Assembly: GCF_003797765.1 (NCBI RefSeq)
Contig: NZ_RKMB01000001.1
Span: 62,001 to 126,000, forward strand
Source of the DNA: Ramlibacter sp. WS9
GTDB taxonomy: Bacteria > Pseudomonadota > Gammaproteobacteria > Burkholderiales > Burkholderiaceae_C
Reading direction: 5' to 3'
DNA length: 64,000 bases
The position numbers and the translations under genes were made by a program. The notes beneath the pieces are model-generated. The model made no database searches and was not told the DNA's origin. It worked only from the letters and a program-made list of their open reading frames with translations. Shown here piece by piece: positions 54,442 to 62,776 of this stretch. How positions within the stretch are numbered: position 1 is the first letter of the stretch; the number at the start of each line of letters is the position of its first letter.

Positions 54442-54479
54442 GCGTACGCAGCGGCATGTACTGCGAGGGATGCGTACGC
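54442..54479. promoter_or_regulatory. Twin palindromes GCGTACGC, 30 bp apart
   Basis: GCGTACGC occurs at 54442-54449 and 54472-54479, each a perfect 8-bp palindrome, with starts exactly 30 bases apart (about three helical turns). They lie in the 150-base gap between the divergent amine dehydrogenase operon and the cupin gene. This looks like a cooperative operator pair for a regulator not encoded next to it. Confidence 0.5.
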
Positions 54480-54508
54480 TCCATGGTGTGAACATGCAGG
54501 AGCAAATC

Positions 54509-55222
54509 ATGACCGTGGCCATCGTGCTGCACCGCGCCGATGGCGCGCCCGTTTCAACCTCTTTCCGCAGGGCGGCGTTCGGGAAGGACGACCCGTTTGC
54601 GCGGCATCGCGAAATTGCCTGGGAAGGACCCGACTCGATGGTCGCGGGCCGAACCAGCTTCATCGGTGAGCTGGAAGTCGCAAGCTTCCCCCATATCGAA
54701 ACCATCGTCGTGGCGGAAGGCGAGCTGACGCTGACGGCGCATGGCGCGGCCCCGCTGGTGCTCGGTCCAGGCGCCGGTGCAGTCATCGCATGCGGCACGG
54801 CGCTGCGCATCCTCGCCGGATCGCGCGTGCGGTTTTCGTTCTGCGCAGCCGCTTGCGACAAGCCGACGAAGCGCGGGCTCTTTCCGCTGCACGCCGACGC
54901 CGACTTCAAGCCGTCCGCGACGCTGCCGGCGGAAGTTCTCCTGGGCCCGGCCCCGCAATGCCGCAGCGACAACGTCTTCACCGATGATGCCGCTGAGTAC
55001 CGCGCGGGCACCTGGGACTCGACGCCGTATCACCGCATCGTGCGCCCGCATCGCGTGAATGAGTTCATGCATCTGCTCGCCGGCAGCGTGCGATTCGCAG
55101 CCCCCGATGGCAGTGTGCTGACGGCGGGCGCCGGCGACGCGCTCTTCGTGCCCCTGGGCGTGTCGGTTGGATGGGAGAGCAGCGACCGCGTGGCGAAGTT
55201 CTACGCAATCCAGAGCGCATGA
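54509..55222 (+). CDS. Bicupin-like protein
   Basis: A 237-residue protein with two cupin-like halves. The first has EVASFPHIETIVVAEGELTL with only one His, the second has HRVNEFMHLLAGSVRFAAPD and DALFVPLGVSVGW. ATG 54509 has AGGAG seven bases upstream. It is divergent from the three-gene amine dehydrogenase and shares its control region. Function is unknown; such cupins often act as isomerases or ligand sensors in amino-acid pathways. Confidence 0.75.
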   Translation: MTVAIVLHRADGAPVSTSFRRAAFGKDDPFARHREIAWEGPDSMVAGRTSFIGELEVASFPHIETIVVAEGELTLTAHGAAPLVLGPGAGAVIACGTALRILAGSRVRFSFCAAACDKPTKRGLFPLHADADFKPSATLPAEVLLGPAPQCRSDNVFTDDAAEYRAGTWDSTPYHRIVRPHRVNEFMHLLAGSVRFAAPDGSVLTAGAGDALFVPLGVSVGWESSDRVAKFYAIQSA

Positions 55223-55241
55223 AGGCAGACCGGCTCCTGGC

Positions 55242-56228
55242 TCAATCCAGCGATGCGTTGGCCTTCTTGATGATGCCCGCGAGGCGCACGGACTCGGACT
55301 GGATGTATTGGTTGAACTGATCGCGCGTGGGCGTGAAGGTCTCATAGCCGAAGGAAAGGAACTTCTCACGCACATCGGGTTCGGCCAGGGCTTTTTCGAT
55401 GTCCCTCTGGATTTTGTCCGTCACGGCTTTTGGCAAACCCTTGGGCGCCGCGATGGCAGTCCAGCCGCTGACTTCGAAACCGGCGGGGCCTCCGGCCTCC
55501 GCCACTGTTGGCACGTCCTTGAACGCGGGAATGCGCCGCGGCGCGGCTGCCGCCAGGAATTTCAGCTTGCCCGCGCGGTACAGCGGACCCGCGGTCGCGC
55601 TGGTGCCGAGCGCATAGGTCAGTTCGCCGGTGGCCACACCCGTGTACAGCTGGCTGGTTTCCTTGTAGACGATGTGCTGCGTTTCGATACCTGCCACGGT
55701 ATCGAACAGCGCAGAGCCCAGGTGCACCGGGTTGCCCACCGACCAGGAGCCGTAGTTGAGCTTGCCGGGCTTGGCCTTGGCATCGGCAATCAGCTCGGCC
55801 ACGTTCTTGTACTTGCTGTCAGCCGCGACGGTGAAGAAGAAGTAGGCCTTGAACAACGGAAGCAGCGGCTCGAAGTCCTTCTGCGGGTTGTAGGGCAATT
55901 TCTTGAACAGGTGCGGGTAGGCCGAGAGATGAACGTTGTCCAGCTGAATGAGATCGTGGCCGTCCGTGGCGCCGCGCTTGAAGGTGTCGATGGCAATGAA
56001 GCCGTTGCCGCCTGGCTTGTTCTCCACGACGACCGGCTGGCCCCAGGCGCGCGACAGTTTTTCAGCCACCAGCCGCACCACGCCCTCGGGGCCGCTGCCC
56101 ACCGGAAACGGCGTGATGATGCGCACCGGCTTGGTCGGGAACTCCTGGGCGTGGGCCAGGGTGGGCAGCATCATGGCCGCGGTGAGAAGGAGCGCGCTGC
56201 GGCGCAAAACGGGAGTGCTGCTGTTCAT
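55242..56228 (-). CDS. TctC/Bug-family solute-binding protein
   Basis: A 328-residue periplasmic binding protein. Signal peptide with RRSALLLTAAMMLPTLAHA, then FPTKPVRIITPFPVGSGPEG, QPVVVENKPGGNGFIAI and YKETSQLYTGVATGEL. Start choice is uncertain: ATG 56228 gives a normal signal peptide; 56249 and 56285 are upstream options without better ribosome sites. The upstream tannase-family gene ends at 56270 on the same strand, so the two are probably co-transcribed and the ligand could be an acid released by the esterase. Confidence 0.9.
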   Translation of the reverse strand: MNSSTPVLRRSALLLTAAMMLPTLAHAQEFPTKPVRIITPFPVGSGPEGVVRLVAEKLSRAWGQPVVVENKPGGNGFIAIDTFKRGATDGHDLIQLDNVHLSAYPHLFKKLPYNPQKDFEPLLPLFKAYFFFTVAADSKYKNVAELIADAKAKPGKLNYGSWSVGNPVHLGSALFDTVAGIETQHIVYKETSQLYTGVATGELTYALGTSATAGPLYRAGKLKFLAAAAPRRIPAFKDVPTVAEAGGPAGFEVSGWTAIAAPKGLPKAVTDKIQRDIEKALAEPDVREKFLSFGYETFTPTRDQFNQYIQSESVRLAGIIKKANASLD

Positions 56229-56269
56229 TTCGATGCGAAGGTGAGTCATGGAGATATGTGCTCGGCGCG

Positions 56270-57907
56270 TCAAGGGGCTGAGCAAGTGAAGTTCGCGGCG
56301 TCATCCGTGCTGCCGCTTCCCTTGTACTTGGCCACTTGCGGGTAAGGGCAGAGCGGACGGGTTTGCGTCACGGCGCCGTTCACGATGCTCGAGGCGGTGA
56401 TGTCGGCTGGGGCTTGCCCCTTCTCGGACCAGGCCATGAGCGCGCGGAAGATGTCCGTCTTGGGCTCCATCGGAACCGCGCCGCTCGCCCTTTGCCCGAA
56501 CTCGCTGACACCGGTGCCGCCGGCGCAATGGCCCATGCCGGGCACCATGTACAGCCGGGAGAACTCGTCCGGGGCGCTGACGGTCTGCTTGACACGGTCG
56601 TAATACTTCACGGTGCCTTGCGGCATGATGAGGTTGTCGCTCCACCCGTGGTACATGATGACCTTGCCGCCCCGCTGCTTGAACGCGGAGATGTCGGGGT
56701 TGTCGGTCGCCATCATCGGGCCTACCATCTCGGCGTTCTTGTTGAAGAAGGCCTCGAAGTTGGTCAGGTTCAGCGTCTTCCAGTCCCAGTTGGGGTCGAA
56801 GTACACCCAGTACCTGGCTTGCTCGATAGGGATGGGGAACGGATCGGCTCCGGCCAACGCGCCGAGGTCGGCGCCGCGCTCCACGCCAGGCCAGAGCAAC
56901 TGCCCCGCGGTGTTGCGCGCGCCGCCCCAGATTTTCTGCAGCGCGGTGGCTTCGCCAGGAGCAAGGCAGGTTCCGTCGGCCGAAGAGCAGTCGGCCCGCG
57001 TGATCTGCGTGTCCTTCGTGGGATCGTAGGTGCACGAGCGCGGATCTCCGATCACGCCATCCGTGACACCGTCCGCTGCGTCGCACGCAGCGACAGCGCG
57101 ACGGGTCGCGAGCTCGCGTTTTGCCGCGGAGAGCGGGCCGCCGGCGTCCGCTTTCATGACCAATTGCGGCCAGATCTGGTAGACCTGGAACCGGTCCCAG
57201 TGGATGGCGGGCGCGCCCGCGAGGATGGCGTCATAGTCCGCTGGGTATCGCTGGGCCATCATCAGGCCCTGGCGCCCGCCAGTCGAGCAGCCGTACCAGT
57301 ACGAGCGAACCGGGTCCTGCCCATAGAAGGCCTTTACCAACTGTTTGCCGATGACCGCCATGAGGTGTTCCGACCTGTGCGCGAAGTCGGTCTGCAGTTG
57401 CGTATTCGGCTTGCCGGGCGATTCCATGCCGAACGCGCCGGAGAGAAAGAAGCCCGTGTGGCCTGTGTCCGTCGTCGCGCCGGCAAAGCCCTGGCGAATG
57501 GAATCGACGGCCGGCGCCAGCTGCGCGGACCCGGCGTAGACGCCGTTTCCTTCGGCCCGGAATCTGCCGTTCCAGGCGGCAGTAGGCAAGGAAACCCAGA
57601 TGTTGACCTGCGGATCGACCTTCACCTTAACCATGCAGTACGGCTTGTCCGATGCGGCCGTGCCTGTGCTGCCGGTGGCCACTTCCAGAATGGTGGCGGG
57701 CGCATCGGCGGTCAGCAGCGTGGCTCCAATGCCTTGCATGGTGCAGGCGCTGGTGGGGTTGATCGAAATGTTGTCGGCAACCAGTGGCAAGGTGGCCGCG
57801 TTGCCGCTGCCGCCCCCGCAACCACCGAGTGCAGCGGCCGCAAGAGCCGCCATTGCGGCACGCGCCACCCATGGGCATCGATTTGTTTTCAAAGCTGTCT
57901 CCTGCAA
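56270..57907 (-). CDS. Tannase/feruloyl esterase family lipoprotein (canonical CS-D-HC)
   Basis: A 545-residue envelope esterase with a lipoprotein signal (ALGGC, Cys30). The nucleophile is Ser208 in YGCSTGGRQG with the adjacent Cys207; Asp in YHGWSDNL and His followed by Cys in GMGHCAGG complete the CS-D-HC set. The calcium-binding lid region (RAVAACDAADGVTDGVIGDP) is present. The C-terminus ends CPYPQVAKYKG with ANFTCSA, as in the protein at 27787-29418. Substrates in this family are gallate, ferulate and related phenolic esters. Confidence 0.92.
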   Translation of the reverse strand: MQETALKTNRCPWVARAAMAALAAAALGGCGGGSGNAATLPLVADNISINPTSACTMQGIGATLLTADAPATILEVATGSTGTAASDKPYCMVKVKVDPQVNIWVSLPTAAWNGRFRAEGNGVYAGSAQLAPAVDSIRQGFAGATTDTGHTGFFLSGAFGMESPGKPNTQLQTDFAHRSEHLMAVIGKQLVKAFYGQDPVRSYWYGCSTGGRQGLMMAQRYPADYDAILAGAPAIHWDRFQVYQIWPQLVMKADAGGPLSAAKRELATRRAVAACDAADGVTDGVIGDPRSCTYDPTKDTQITRADCSSADGTCLAPGEATALQKIWGGARNTAGQLLWPGVERGADLGALAGADPFPIPIEQARYWVYFDPNWDWKTLNLTNFEAFFNKNAEMVGPMMATDNPDISAFKQRGGKVIMYHGWSDNLIMPQGTVKYYDRVKQTVSAPDEFSRLYMVPGMGHCAGGTGVSEFGQRASGAVPMEPKTDIFRALMAWSEKGQAPADITASSIVNGAVTQTRPLCPYPQVAKYKGSGSTDDAANFTCSAP

Positions 57908-58008
57908 GTTGAAGGCGTGATTGCACTGCGCATCGGTTCAGGTGTCTTGCAAGATCCGATCAGATTTCCATCGGCGGCGCAGCGTCGAGGGTAAATGCGC
58001 AGGAGCTT

Positions 58009-59019
58009 GTGCATCTAGCAGCTATGTCGAATCGATATGTCTCCAAGGGCGGGTTCGGTGCCAGAATTGATTTCTCAGCCTCAATTCGGAAATCGATTCC
58101 CATGGGCAGAATCCCCGGCCAGCAGGAAGAGGCAAATCCGCTCGGCGAGCGCAACCTGCTCAGCGCGGAGGCGGCCGCGCATTGGCGCGGCTTCGCTATG
58201 GCATGGCTGGAGGCGAGCCCCCATGTCGAGGTCGGCGACTCCGAGGTAATAACCACCCGGCTCGCGATGCTGGACAGCGGCTGCGCGCAAGCCGAGTTCG
58301 CATACGGAAGAAAATCCTTCGACTGCGACCTGACTGCCGGTGCAATCGGCCTGTTTGCCCAGGGCACTCACATGAATCGCATTCGCTGGAAGTGCCAGGA
58401 TGTGCGCCGCATCATCGTCGAGGTCGACCTGGCTCGCCTGTCCGATCCCGTCTGGCGCGAGTGTGTGCGACAGCTGCCGCAGGAAACTCAGGTCGAGTTC
58501 CGCGACGAAGGTTTGGCCGCGATGCTTCGAAGCATGGTCGCCGAGGCCGCGAGCGGGTCTGTCAACGGGCAGCTGTATGCGGAGTCCCTCTCTCTCGGCG
58601 TAGCGCTGCGACTACAGCAGCGGGCCGCGAACCGGGCGCGCGTATCTTGTGAGCGCGGCAAGCTCACTGCAGTTCAGGTCGAACGCCTGGAAGAGTGGAT
58701 TGGCGTCCATCTGGCGGAGGACATTTCCCTTGCACAGCTCGCGCGGATCGCCGGATTCAGCCCGGCCCATTTCGTTCGCCTCTTCAAGAATTCCCTGGGC
58801 TGCGCGCCATACCGTCACGTGCTCAACATCCGGCTCGAACGCGCGCGGCAACTGCTGCTGGCGAGCGACCTTCCGATCGCGGCCATCGCAGTGGAAACCG
58901 GGTTTGCAAGCCAAAGCCATCTGACGACGGCTTTTGTGCGCGAGCACAAAGTGCCTCCGGGTCAACTTCGGCGTTCGGAAGCGGTTCGCGTCAGATGCGA
59001 TCCACCGGCCCTGCAATGA
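58009..59019 (+). CDS. AraC-family transcriptional regulator
   Basis: A protein of up to 336 residues, with two C-terminal AraC HTH motifs: ISLAQLARIAGFSPAHFVRL and PIAAIAVETGFASQSHLTTA. The N-terminal part holds a cupin-like sensory domain (residues about 60-200). The start is uncertain: GTG 58009 has AGGAG too close; ATG 58024 and 58102 are alternatives. It is divergent from the tannase-family operon (57907 minus) and is its likely regulator. Its 3' end overlaps the opposing Lrp gene by 29 bases. Confidence 0.85.
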   Translation: MHLAAMSNRYVSKGGFGARIDFSASIRKSIPMGRIPGQQEEANPLGERNLLSAEAAAHWRGFAMAWLEASPHVEVGDSEVITTRLAMLDSGCAQAEFAYGRKSFDCDLTAGAIGLFAQGTHMNRIRWKCQDVRRIIVEVDLARLSDPVWRECVRQLPQETQVEFRDEGLAAMLRSMVAEAASGSVNGQLYAESLSLGVALRLQQRAANRARVSCERGKLTAVQVERLEEWIGVHLAEDISLAQLARIAGFSPAHFVRLFKNSLGCAPYRHVLNIRLERARQLLLASDLPIAAIAVETGFASQSHLTTAFVREHKVPPGQLRRSEAVRVRCDPPALQ

Positions 59020-59491
59020 GATTGAGCGGATGCGTCCGCTTGCCGGACGACTGGCGCAGGACAATCCGGCTCGTGAACTTCTCGATGCCGATGTCGTCTT
59101 CCAGCAGCCGCTCCATCAGCGCCTGAAAATGCGCGACATTCGGCGCGACGATTTTCAAGAGGTAGTCGTAGCCGCCACTCACGTTGTGCCACTCCACAAT
59201 TTCGGGGTGCCGATCAACGGCCCCTTCGAACTTGCGGAAGTCGAAAGGCCGATGACTGCTGATCGTCACCTCCGAGAAAACCGTGACGCAATTGCCCAGC
59301 TTCTCCAGCGCGATGTCGGCGCCATAGCCGCGGATCACGCCGGTCTCCTGCAACCGCTTCGTCCGCACGAGGCATGGGCTTTGGCTCAGGCCCACGGCGT
59401 CGGCCAACTCGACGTTCGAGCAGCGGCCCTCGCGCTCGAGGTGCGCAAGAATCTTCAGGTCGAACCGGTCGAGGGGAACTGCTGGGCCCAT
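58991..59491 (-). CDS. Lrp/AsnC-family transcriptional regulator
   Basis: A 166-residue Lrp-type protein, paralogous to that at 22808-23314. HTH: LDRFDLKILAHLEREGR with SNVELADAVGLSQSPCLVRT; RAM strand: NVSGGYDYLLKIV. It lies 32 bases downstream of the phospholyase-like gene on the same strand and so forms the last gene of the HAD/kinase/lyase operon, which it probably controls in response to its substrate. It converges with the AraC gene and overlaps it by 29 bases. Confidence 0.92.
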   Translation of the reverse strand: MGPAVPLDRFDLKILAHLEREGRCSNVELADAVGLSQSPCLVRTKRLQETGVIRGYGADIALEKLGNCVTVFSEVTISSHRPFDFRKFEGAVDRHPEIVEWHNVSGGYDYLLKIVAPNVAHFQALMERLLEDDIGIEKFTSRIVLRQSSGKRTHPLNLIAGPVDRI

Positions 59492-59523
59492 GGCCGGATG
59501 GTAGCGCTGGATATCGCGCGCAG

Positions 59524-60876
59524 CTAGTGCGCGCCGGCCGCCCGCGCTTCGACGAGCGATTCGTCGAGCGCCTGGATGACGAGGCCGGCCTGGTCTGCCG
59601 ACAGTACCAGCGGCGGCCGGATCTTGAGCACGTTGTGCCTCATTGCACAGGCGCTGATCAGCACACCCTTGTCGCGCATCCGATTCACCACCTGGCTCGT
59701 CAGGACGCGATCGGGCGCCCGCGATACCCGGTCGGAGACGAGCTCGACCCCGACGAAAAGCCCTGCACCGCGCACATCGCCGATGGCTTCGTGCCGGCCG
59801 GCAAGAGCGGCGATGCCGTCGTGCAAGACCTTGCCAACTTTGGCGGCGTGCTGCACCAGCTGCTCCCGCTCGATGGTGTCCAGCACCGCCAGCGCCGCCG
59901 CGCAGGAGACGGTGTTGCCCGCGAAGGTGTTGAAGTAGCGCGAGCTCTTCCCGAATTCCGCCAGCACGTCGGCGGTTGCGAGCAGTCCCGCGATCGGTTG
60001 GCCGTTGCCCATCGGTTTGCCCATAGTGACGATGTCCGGCACGACATCGTGACGCTGGAAGCCCCAGAGGTGTTCGCCGGTCCGGCCGAAGCCGGGCTGC
60101 ACTTCGTCGGCAATGAAGATGCCGCCGGCCCGCTTGATCGCGTCGACCGCGCCCCTCAGGAAGCCCGCCGGCCCGGGGAGGATGCCGTCGCTGGTGAACA
60201 GCGAATCGACGATCAGCGCGGCCGGTTTGATGCCGTGGCGCCGCAGATCGGCGATCGCTGCTTCGACGTCGCGGGTGAAGCGCTCGGACAGATCAGCGCC
60301 TTCGGCGTGATACAGGCGCGGCGCCGGAACCAGGCGCACATGCGCGCCGAGATCGACGGTCACACCCAGCGAGGGTGAGAACTTCGACACGGCGTCGGTG
60401 ATGCCGTGATAGGCGGTGTCGGTCACGATCACGCCGGTGCCACCGGTACGGACCTTCGCGATGCGATAGGCGAGGTCGTTGGCCTCGCTGCCCGTGCAGG
60501 TCAGCATCAGGTGGGCCAGGTCGGTTCCGGGCACGCTCGCGAGCAGGCGTTCGGCCAGCTCGAGAATCGTGTTGTGCAGATAGCGCGTGTTGGTTGCCAG
60601 CGTCTGCACCTGCTTGCAGATCGCCTCGGTCACCGCCGGGTGGCAATGTCCGAGCGACGTGACGTTGTTGTAGGCGTCGAGGTAGCGGCGACCCTCCAGG
60701 TCGATCAGCCAGGCGCCTTCGCCCCGCACGATGTGAAGCGGGCGCTCGTACATCAAGCGGTAGGCCGGGCCGAGCAGGGCATCGCGGCGCGCGATCATCT
60801 TCTCGGTGGCCGCGCCCACGTCGGCGCGGCCGGGGATATAGGCATTGACCATGTTCAGGTCGGTCGTGCTTTTCAT
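59524..60876 (-). CDS. Class III aminotransferase-fold PLP enzyme, phospholyase (AGXT2L/PHYKPL)-like
   Basis: A 450-residue PLP enzyme. The N-terminal LGPAYRLMYERPLHIVRG and YNNVTSLGHCHPAV, and the Lys motif PDIVTMGKPMGNGQP, closely follow the pattern of mammalian ethanolamine-phosphate and 5-phosphohydroxy-L-lysine phospholyases rather than ordinary transaminases. These eliminate phosphate and ammonia to give an aldehyde. The gene directly upstream encodes an APH-type kinase like hydroxylysine kinase, overlapping by ATGA. I therefore infer kinase then lyase action on an amino alcohol such as hydroxylysine. ATG 60876 is used; the long upstream ORF is a shadow. Confidence 0.85.
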   Translation of the reverse strand: MKSTTDLNMVNAYIPGRADVGAATEKMIARRDALLGPAYRLMYERPLHIVRGEGAWLIDLEGRRYLDAYNNVTSLGHCHPAVTEAICKQVQTLATNTRYLHNTILELAERLLASVPGTDLAHLMLTCTGSEANDLAYRIAKVRTGGTGVIVTDTAYHGITDAVSKFSPSLGVTVDLGAHVRLVPAPRLYHAEGADLSERFTRDVEAAIADLRRHGIKPAALIVDSLFTSDGILPGPAGFLRGAVDAIKRAGGIFIADEVQPGFGRTGEHLWGFQRHDVVPDIVTMGKPMGNGQPIAGLLATADVLAEFGKSSRYFNTFAGNTVSCAAALAVLDTIEREQLVQHAAKVGKVLHDGIAALAGRHEAIGDVRGAGLFVGVELVSDRVSRAPDRVLTSQVVNRMRDKGVLISACAMRHNVLKIRPPLVLSADQAGLVIQALDESLVEARAAGAH

Positions 60877-61913
60877 TGAGTGGCTCCAATAGATGTGCCG
60901 GCGAGCAGCCGGTCGCGTGCGGTATCGCGTGAGAGGTCCGCCATCTGGGAGAGGGCCTCCCAGGCCGCGGGGTTGTGTCGCATGATGTAGGCGCGGTTCT
61001 CGGGGTAGCGCGCGGCGCGCCATTCGGAAATCAGCGCCGTGATGAGGTGGCGCGTCGCCATGAGATCGGCGACGACTTCCTGTTCGGCGGCGGTGAGCGG
61101 CAGCACCGCCTGGTAAGAGGCCACGAACTGGGCCGGCCCTTCGAAAGGATCTGCGTTGCCGGTCATGTGGAAGGCGGCGGCCGTCGCGACTTCGCCGACG
61201 AGCGGTGCATGCACCATGTCGCCGAAATCGATGATGCCCACGATGCGCGCCTGGTCGTCGGGTGCGACCAGCACGTTGTAGAGGTGGTAGTCGTTGTGGA
61301 TCACCTGCGACCGCAGCGAGGCCAGGTGCGGCAGCACGTGCGTGGTGAAGCGCGTCATGAAGGCTTGGGCCAGCGCGCGGCGCTGGGCGTCCACGAGGCT
61401 GTCGAGCTGCTCGGACAGCCGATGCGCCGTGGCGACGTTCCACAGCAGGTCATGCGCGCCGCCCGGATGCGCGAAATCGCACAGCGCGCTGTTCAACGCG
61501 GCGAGGCCGCTTCCCATGGCGCGTCGCTGTGCGGCGGTGCGCACTGTTTCGCGGATCTGGATGCCGTCCAGGTAGGTCAGCATGCGCACGCGCGTCTGCA
61601 CGCCATCGGCGAGCGCGATCGTGCTGTGCGTGCGTCCTTCCAGTGTGCGCACGACGCGCGGCACCGGCTCGCCCGGCGACACGCGGGCGATGTGGTCGAG
61701 CGCCGCAATCTGGAAGTCGACGACTGCGGCCGGCTCTGATGGATTGCTGATCTTGAAGACATAGCGGCTGCCATCGGTCGCCTGCACCAGGCAGTTCTGG
61801 TCACGCTCCCCCGCCAGCGGGCGGGTGGAACCCTCGATGCCGTAGATGCGGCGGACCAAAGCTTCCACCTCTGCCGGCCCGAGGTCCGGCGCGGTGGTGC
61901 TCAACGCGCTCAT
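60873..61913 (-). CDS. APH-family phosphotransferase, hydroxylysine kinase-like
   Basis: A 346-residue protein-kinase-like phosphotransferase. N-lobe with NCLVQATDGSRYVFKISNP (ATP-binding Lys in FKI), catalytic loop VIHNDYHLYNVL, and metal-binding GIIDFGDM. This layout matches AGPHD1-type hydroxylysine kinases, which phosphorylate a hydroxyl group of an amino acid. It lies between the HAD gene (start overlap ATGA at 61910) and the phospholyase-like gene (ATGA at 60873), so all three are tightly coupled. Confidence 0.87.
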   Translation of the reverse strand: MSALSTTAPDLGPAEVEALVRRIYGIEGSTRPLAGERDQNCLVQATDGSRYVFKISNPSEPAAVVDFQIAALDHIARVSPGEPVPRVVRTLEGRTHSTIALADGVQTRVRMLTYLDGIQIRETVRTAAQRRAMGSGLAALNSALCDFAHPGGAHDLLWNVATAHRLSEQLDSLVDAQRRALAQAFMTRFTTHVLPHLASLRSQVIHNDYHLYNVLVAPDDQARIVGIIDFGDMVHAPLVGEVATAAAFHMTGNADPFEGPAQFVASYQAVLPLTAAEQEVVADLMATRHLITALISEWRAARYPENRAYIMRHNPAAWEALSQMADLSRDTARDRLLAGTSIGATQ

Positions 61914-62575
61914 AGGCCGAGCAGTCCAGGAAGCTGGCGGACGTCGGTCAACCTGCTGACGCCATAGTCAGTGGACGTCGGTTCGTGGCCGCGATCGATG
62001 AATGCCTTCGCCATGAAGCCCAGGTCCGAAGCCGTCATCAGGTCGTACCGGAAGCTCGATGAGACATGCATCATCTGGTCGGGCGCGCATCCGAGCTTGT
62101 CGAACATGTACTCGAAGGTCTGAATGCGAGGCTTGTACGCACGCGCCTCTTCGGCGGTGTAGACGGCGTGGAACTTTGCCTTGAGATGCGCGACGCTTGC
62201 GGGAATCAGGTCGACCATCGAATTCGAGAGGATCACCAGCGGGATGTGCGGCGCGATCGCTTCAAGCACCTCGACAACGTTTGGATGCGGCTGCCACGTT
62301 GGGATGGCGTCGTAGAGCGCGACGGCGTCCGACCGCTTGCACTCGACGCCGTGCGCCTTGCATGCGCGCTGGATGGAGTTCTCGACAACATCGAAGAATG
62401 GCTTCCATTCGCCCAGGACTTCGTCGAGGCGATAGGCGCGAAAGCTGTCCAGAAAGGCAGCCATGCGCGCTGCAGGGACGCGGTCCTCGAACAGGCGCTT
62501 GGCAGTCGGCCCCATCTCGAAGTTGATGAGCGTGCCGTAACAGTCGAAGCTGATGAATTTGGGTTTGAACGTCAT
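61910..62575 (-). CDS. HAD-superfamily hydrolase, haloacid dehalogenase type II class (paralog of 25452-26120)
   Basis: A 221-residue HAD enzyme. Nucleophile loop ISFDCYGTL, LVILSNS, AYKPRIQTFEYMF, and motif IV HVSSSFRYDLM. As in its paralog the Asn of the dehalogenase SSNxWD motif is absent. It is the first gene of the operon with the kinase and phospholyase; a phosphatase or salvage role on a phosphorylated intermediate would fit better than dehalogenation. ATG 62575 is the first start with family sequence. Confidence 0.87.
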   Translation of the reverse strand: MTFKPKFISFDCYGTLINFEMGPTAKRLFEDRVPAARMAAFLDSFRAYRLDEVLGEWKPFFDVVENSIQRACKAHGVECKRSDAVALYDAIPTWQPHPNVVEVLEAIAPHIPLVILSNSMVDLIPASVAHLKAKFHAVYTAEEARAYKPRIQTFEYMFDKLGCAPDQMMHVSSSFRYDLMTASDLGFMAKAFIDRGHEPTSTDYGVSRLTDVRQLPGLLGL

Positions 62576-62776
62576 GGGGCATCCACGTGTTGGGGTGGAT
62601 ATGAGTCTATGAATCCCCCGCCTCACGGAAATGCCGCATTCACCTGCGGCGCAAGTGGAATCCGTTTCAATCCCGGCGCTTGCCGGAACTTTGCGTGGCC
62701 CTGGGTTTGTGGCGATTGATTTAGTTATTTAATACAACTATATTGGCATCCATCCGGACACCTGTTTCGACCCGCC

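Noticed and set aside
59524..61443. 639-residue fusion of kinase and phospholyase
   Set aside because: The upstream 189 codons are an out-of-frame reading of the kinase gene; the ATGA overlap at 60873 explains the layout.
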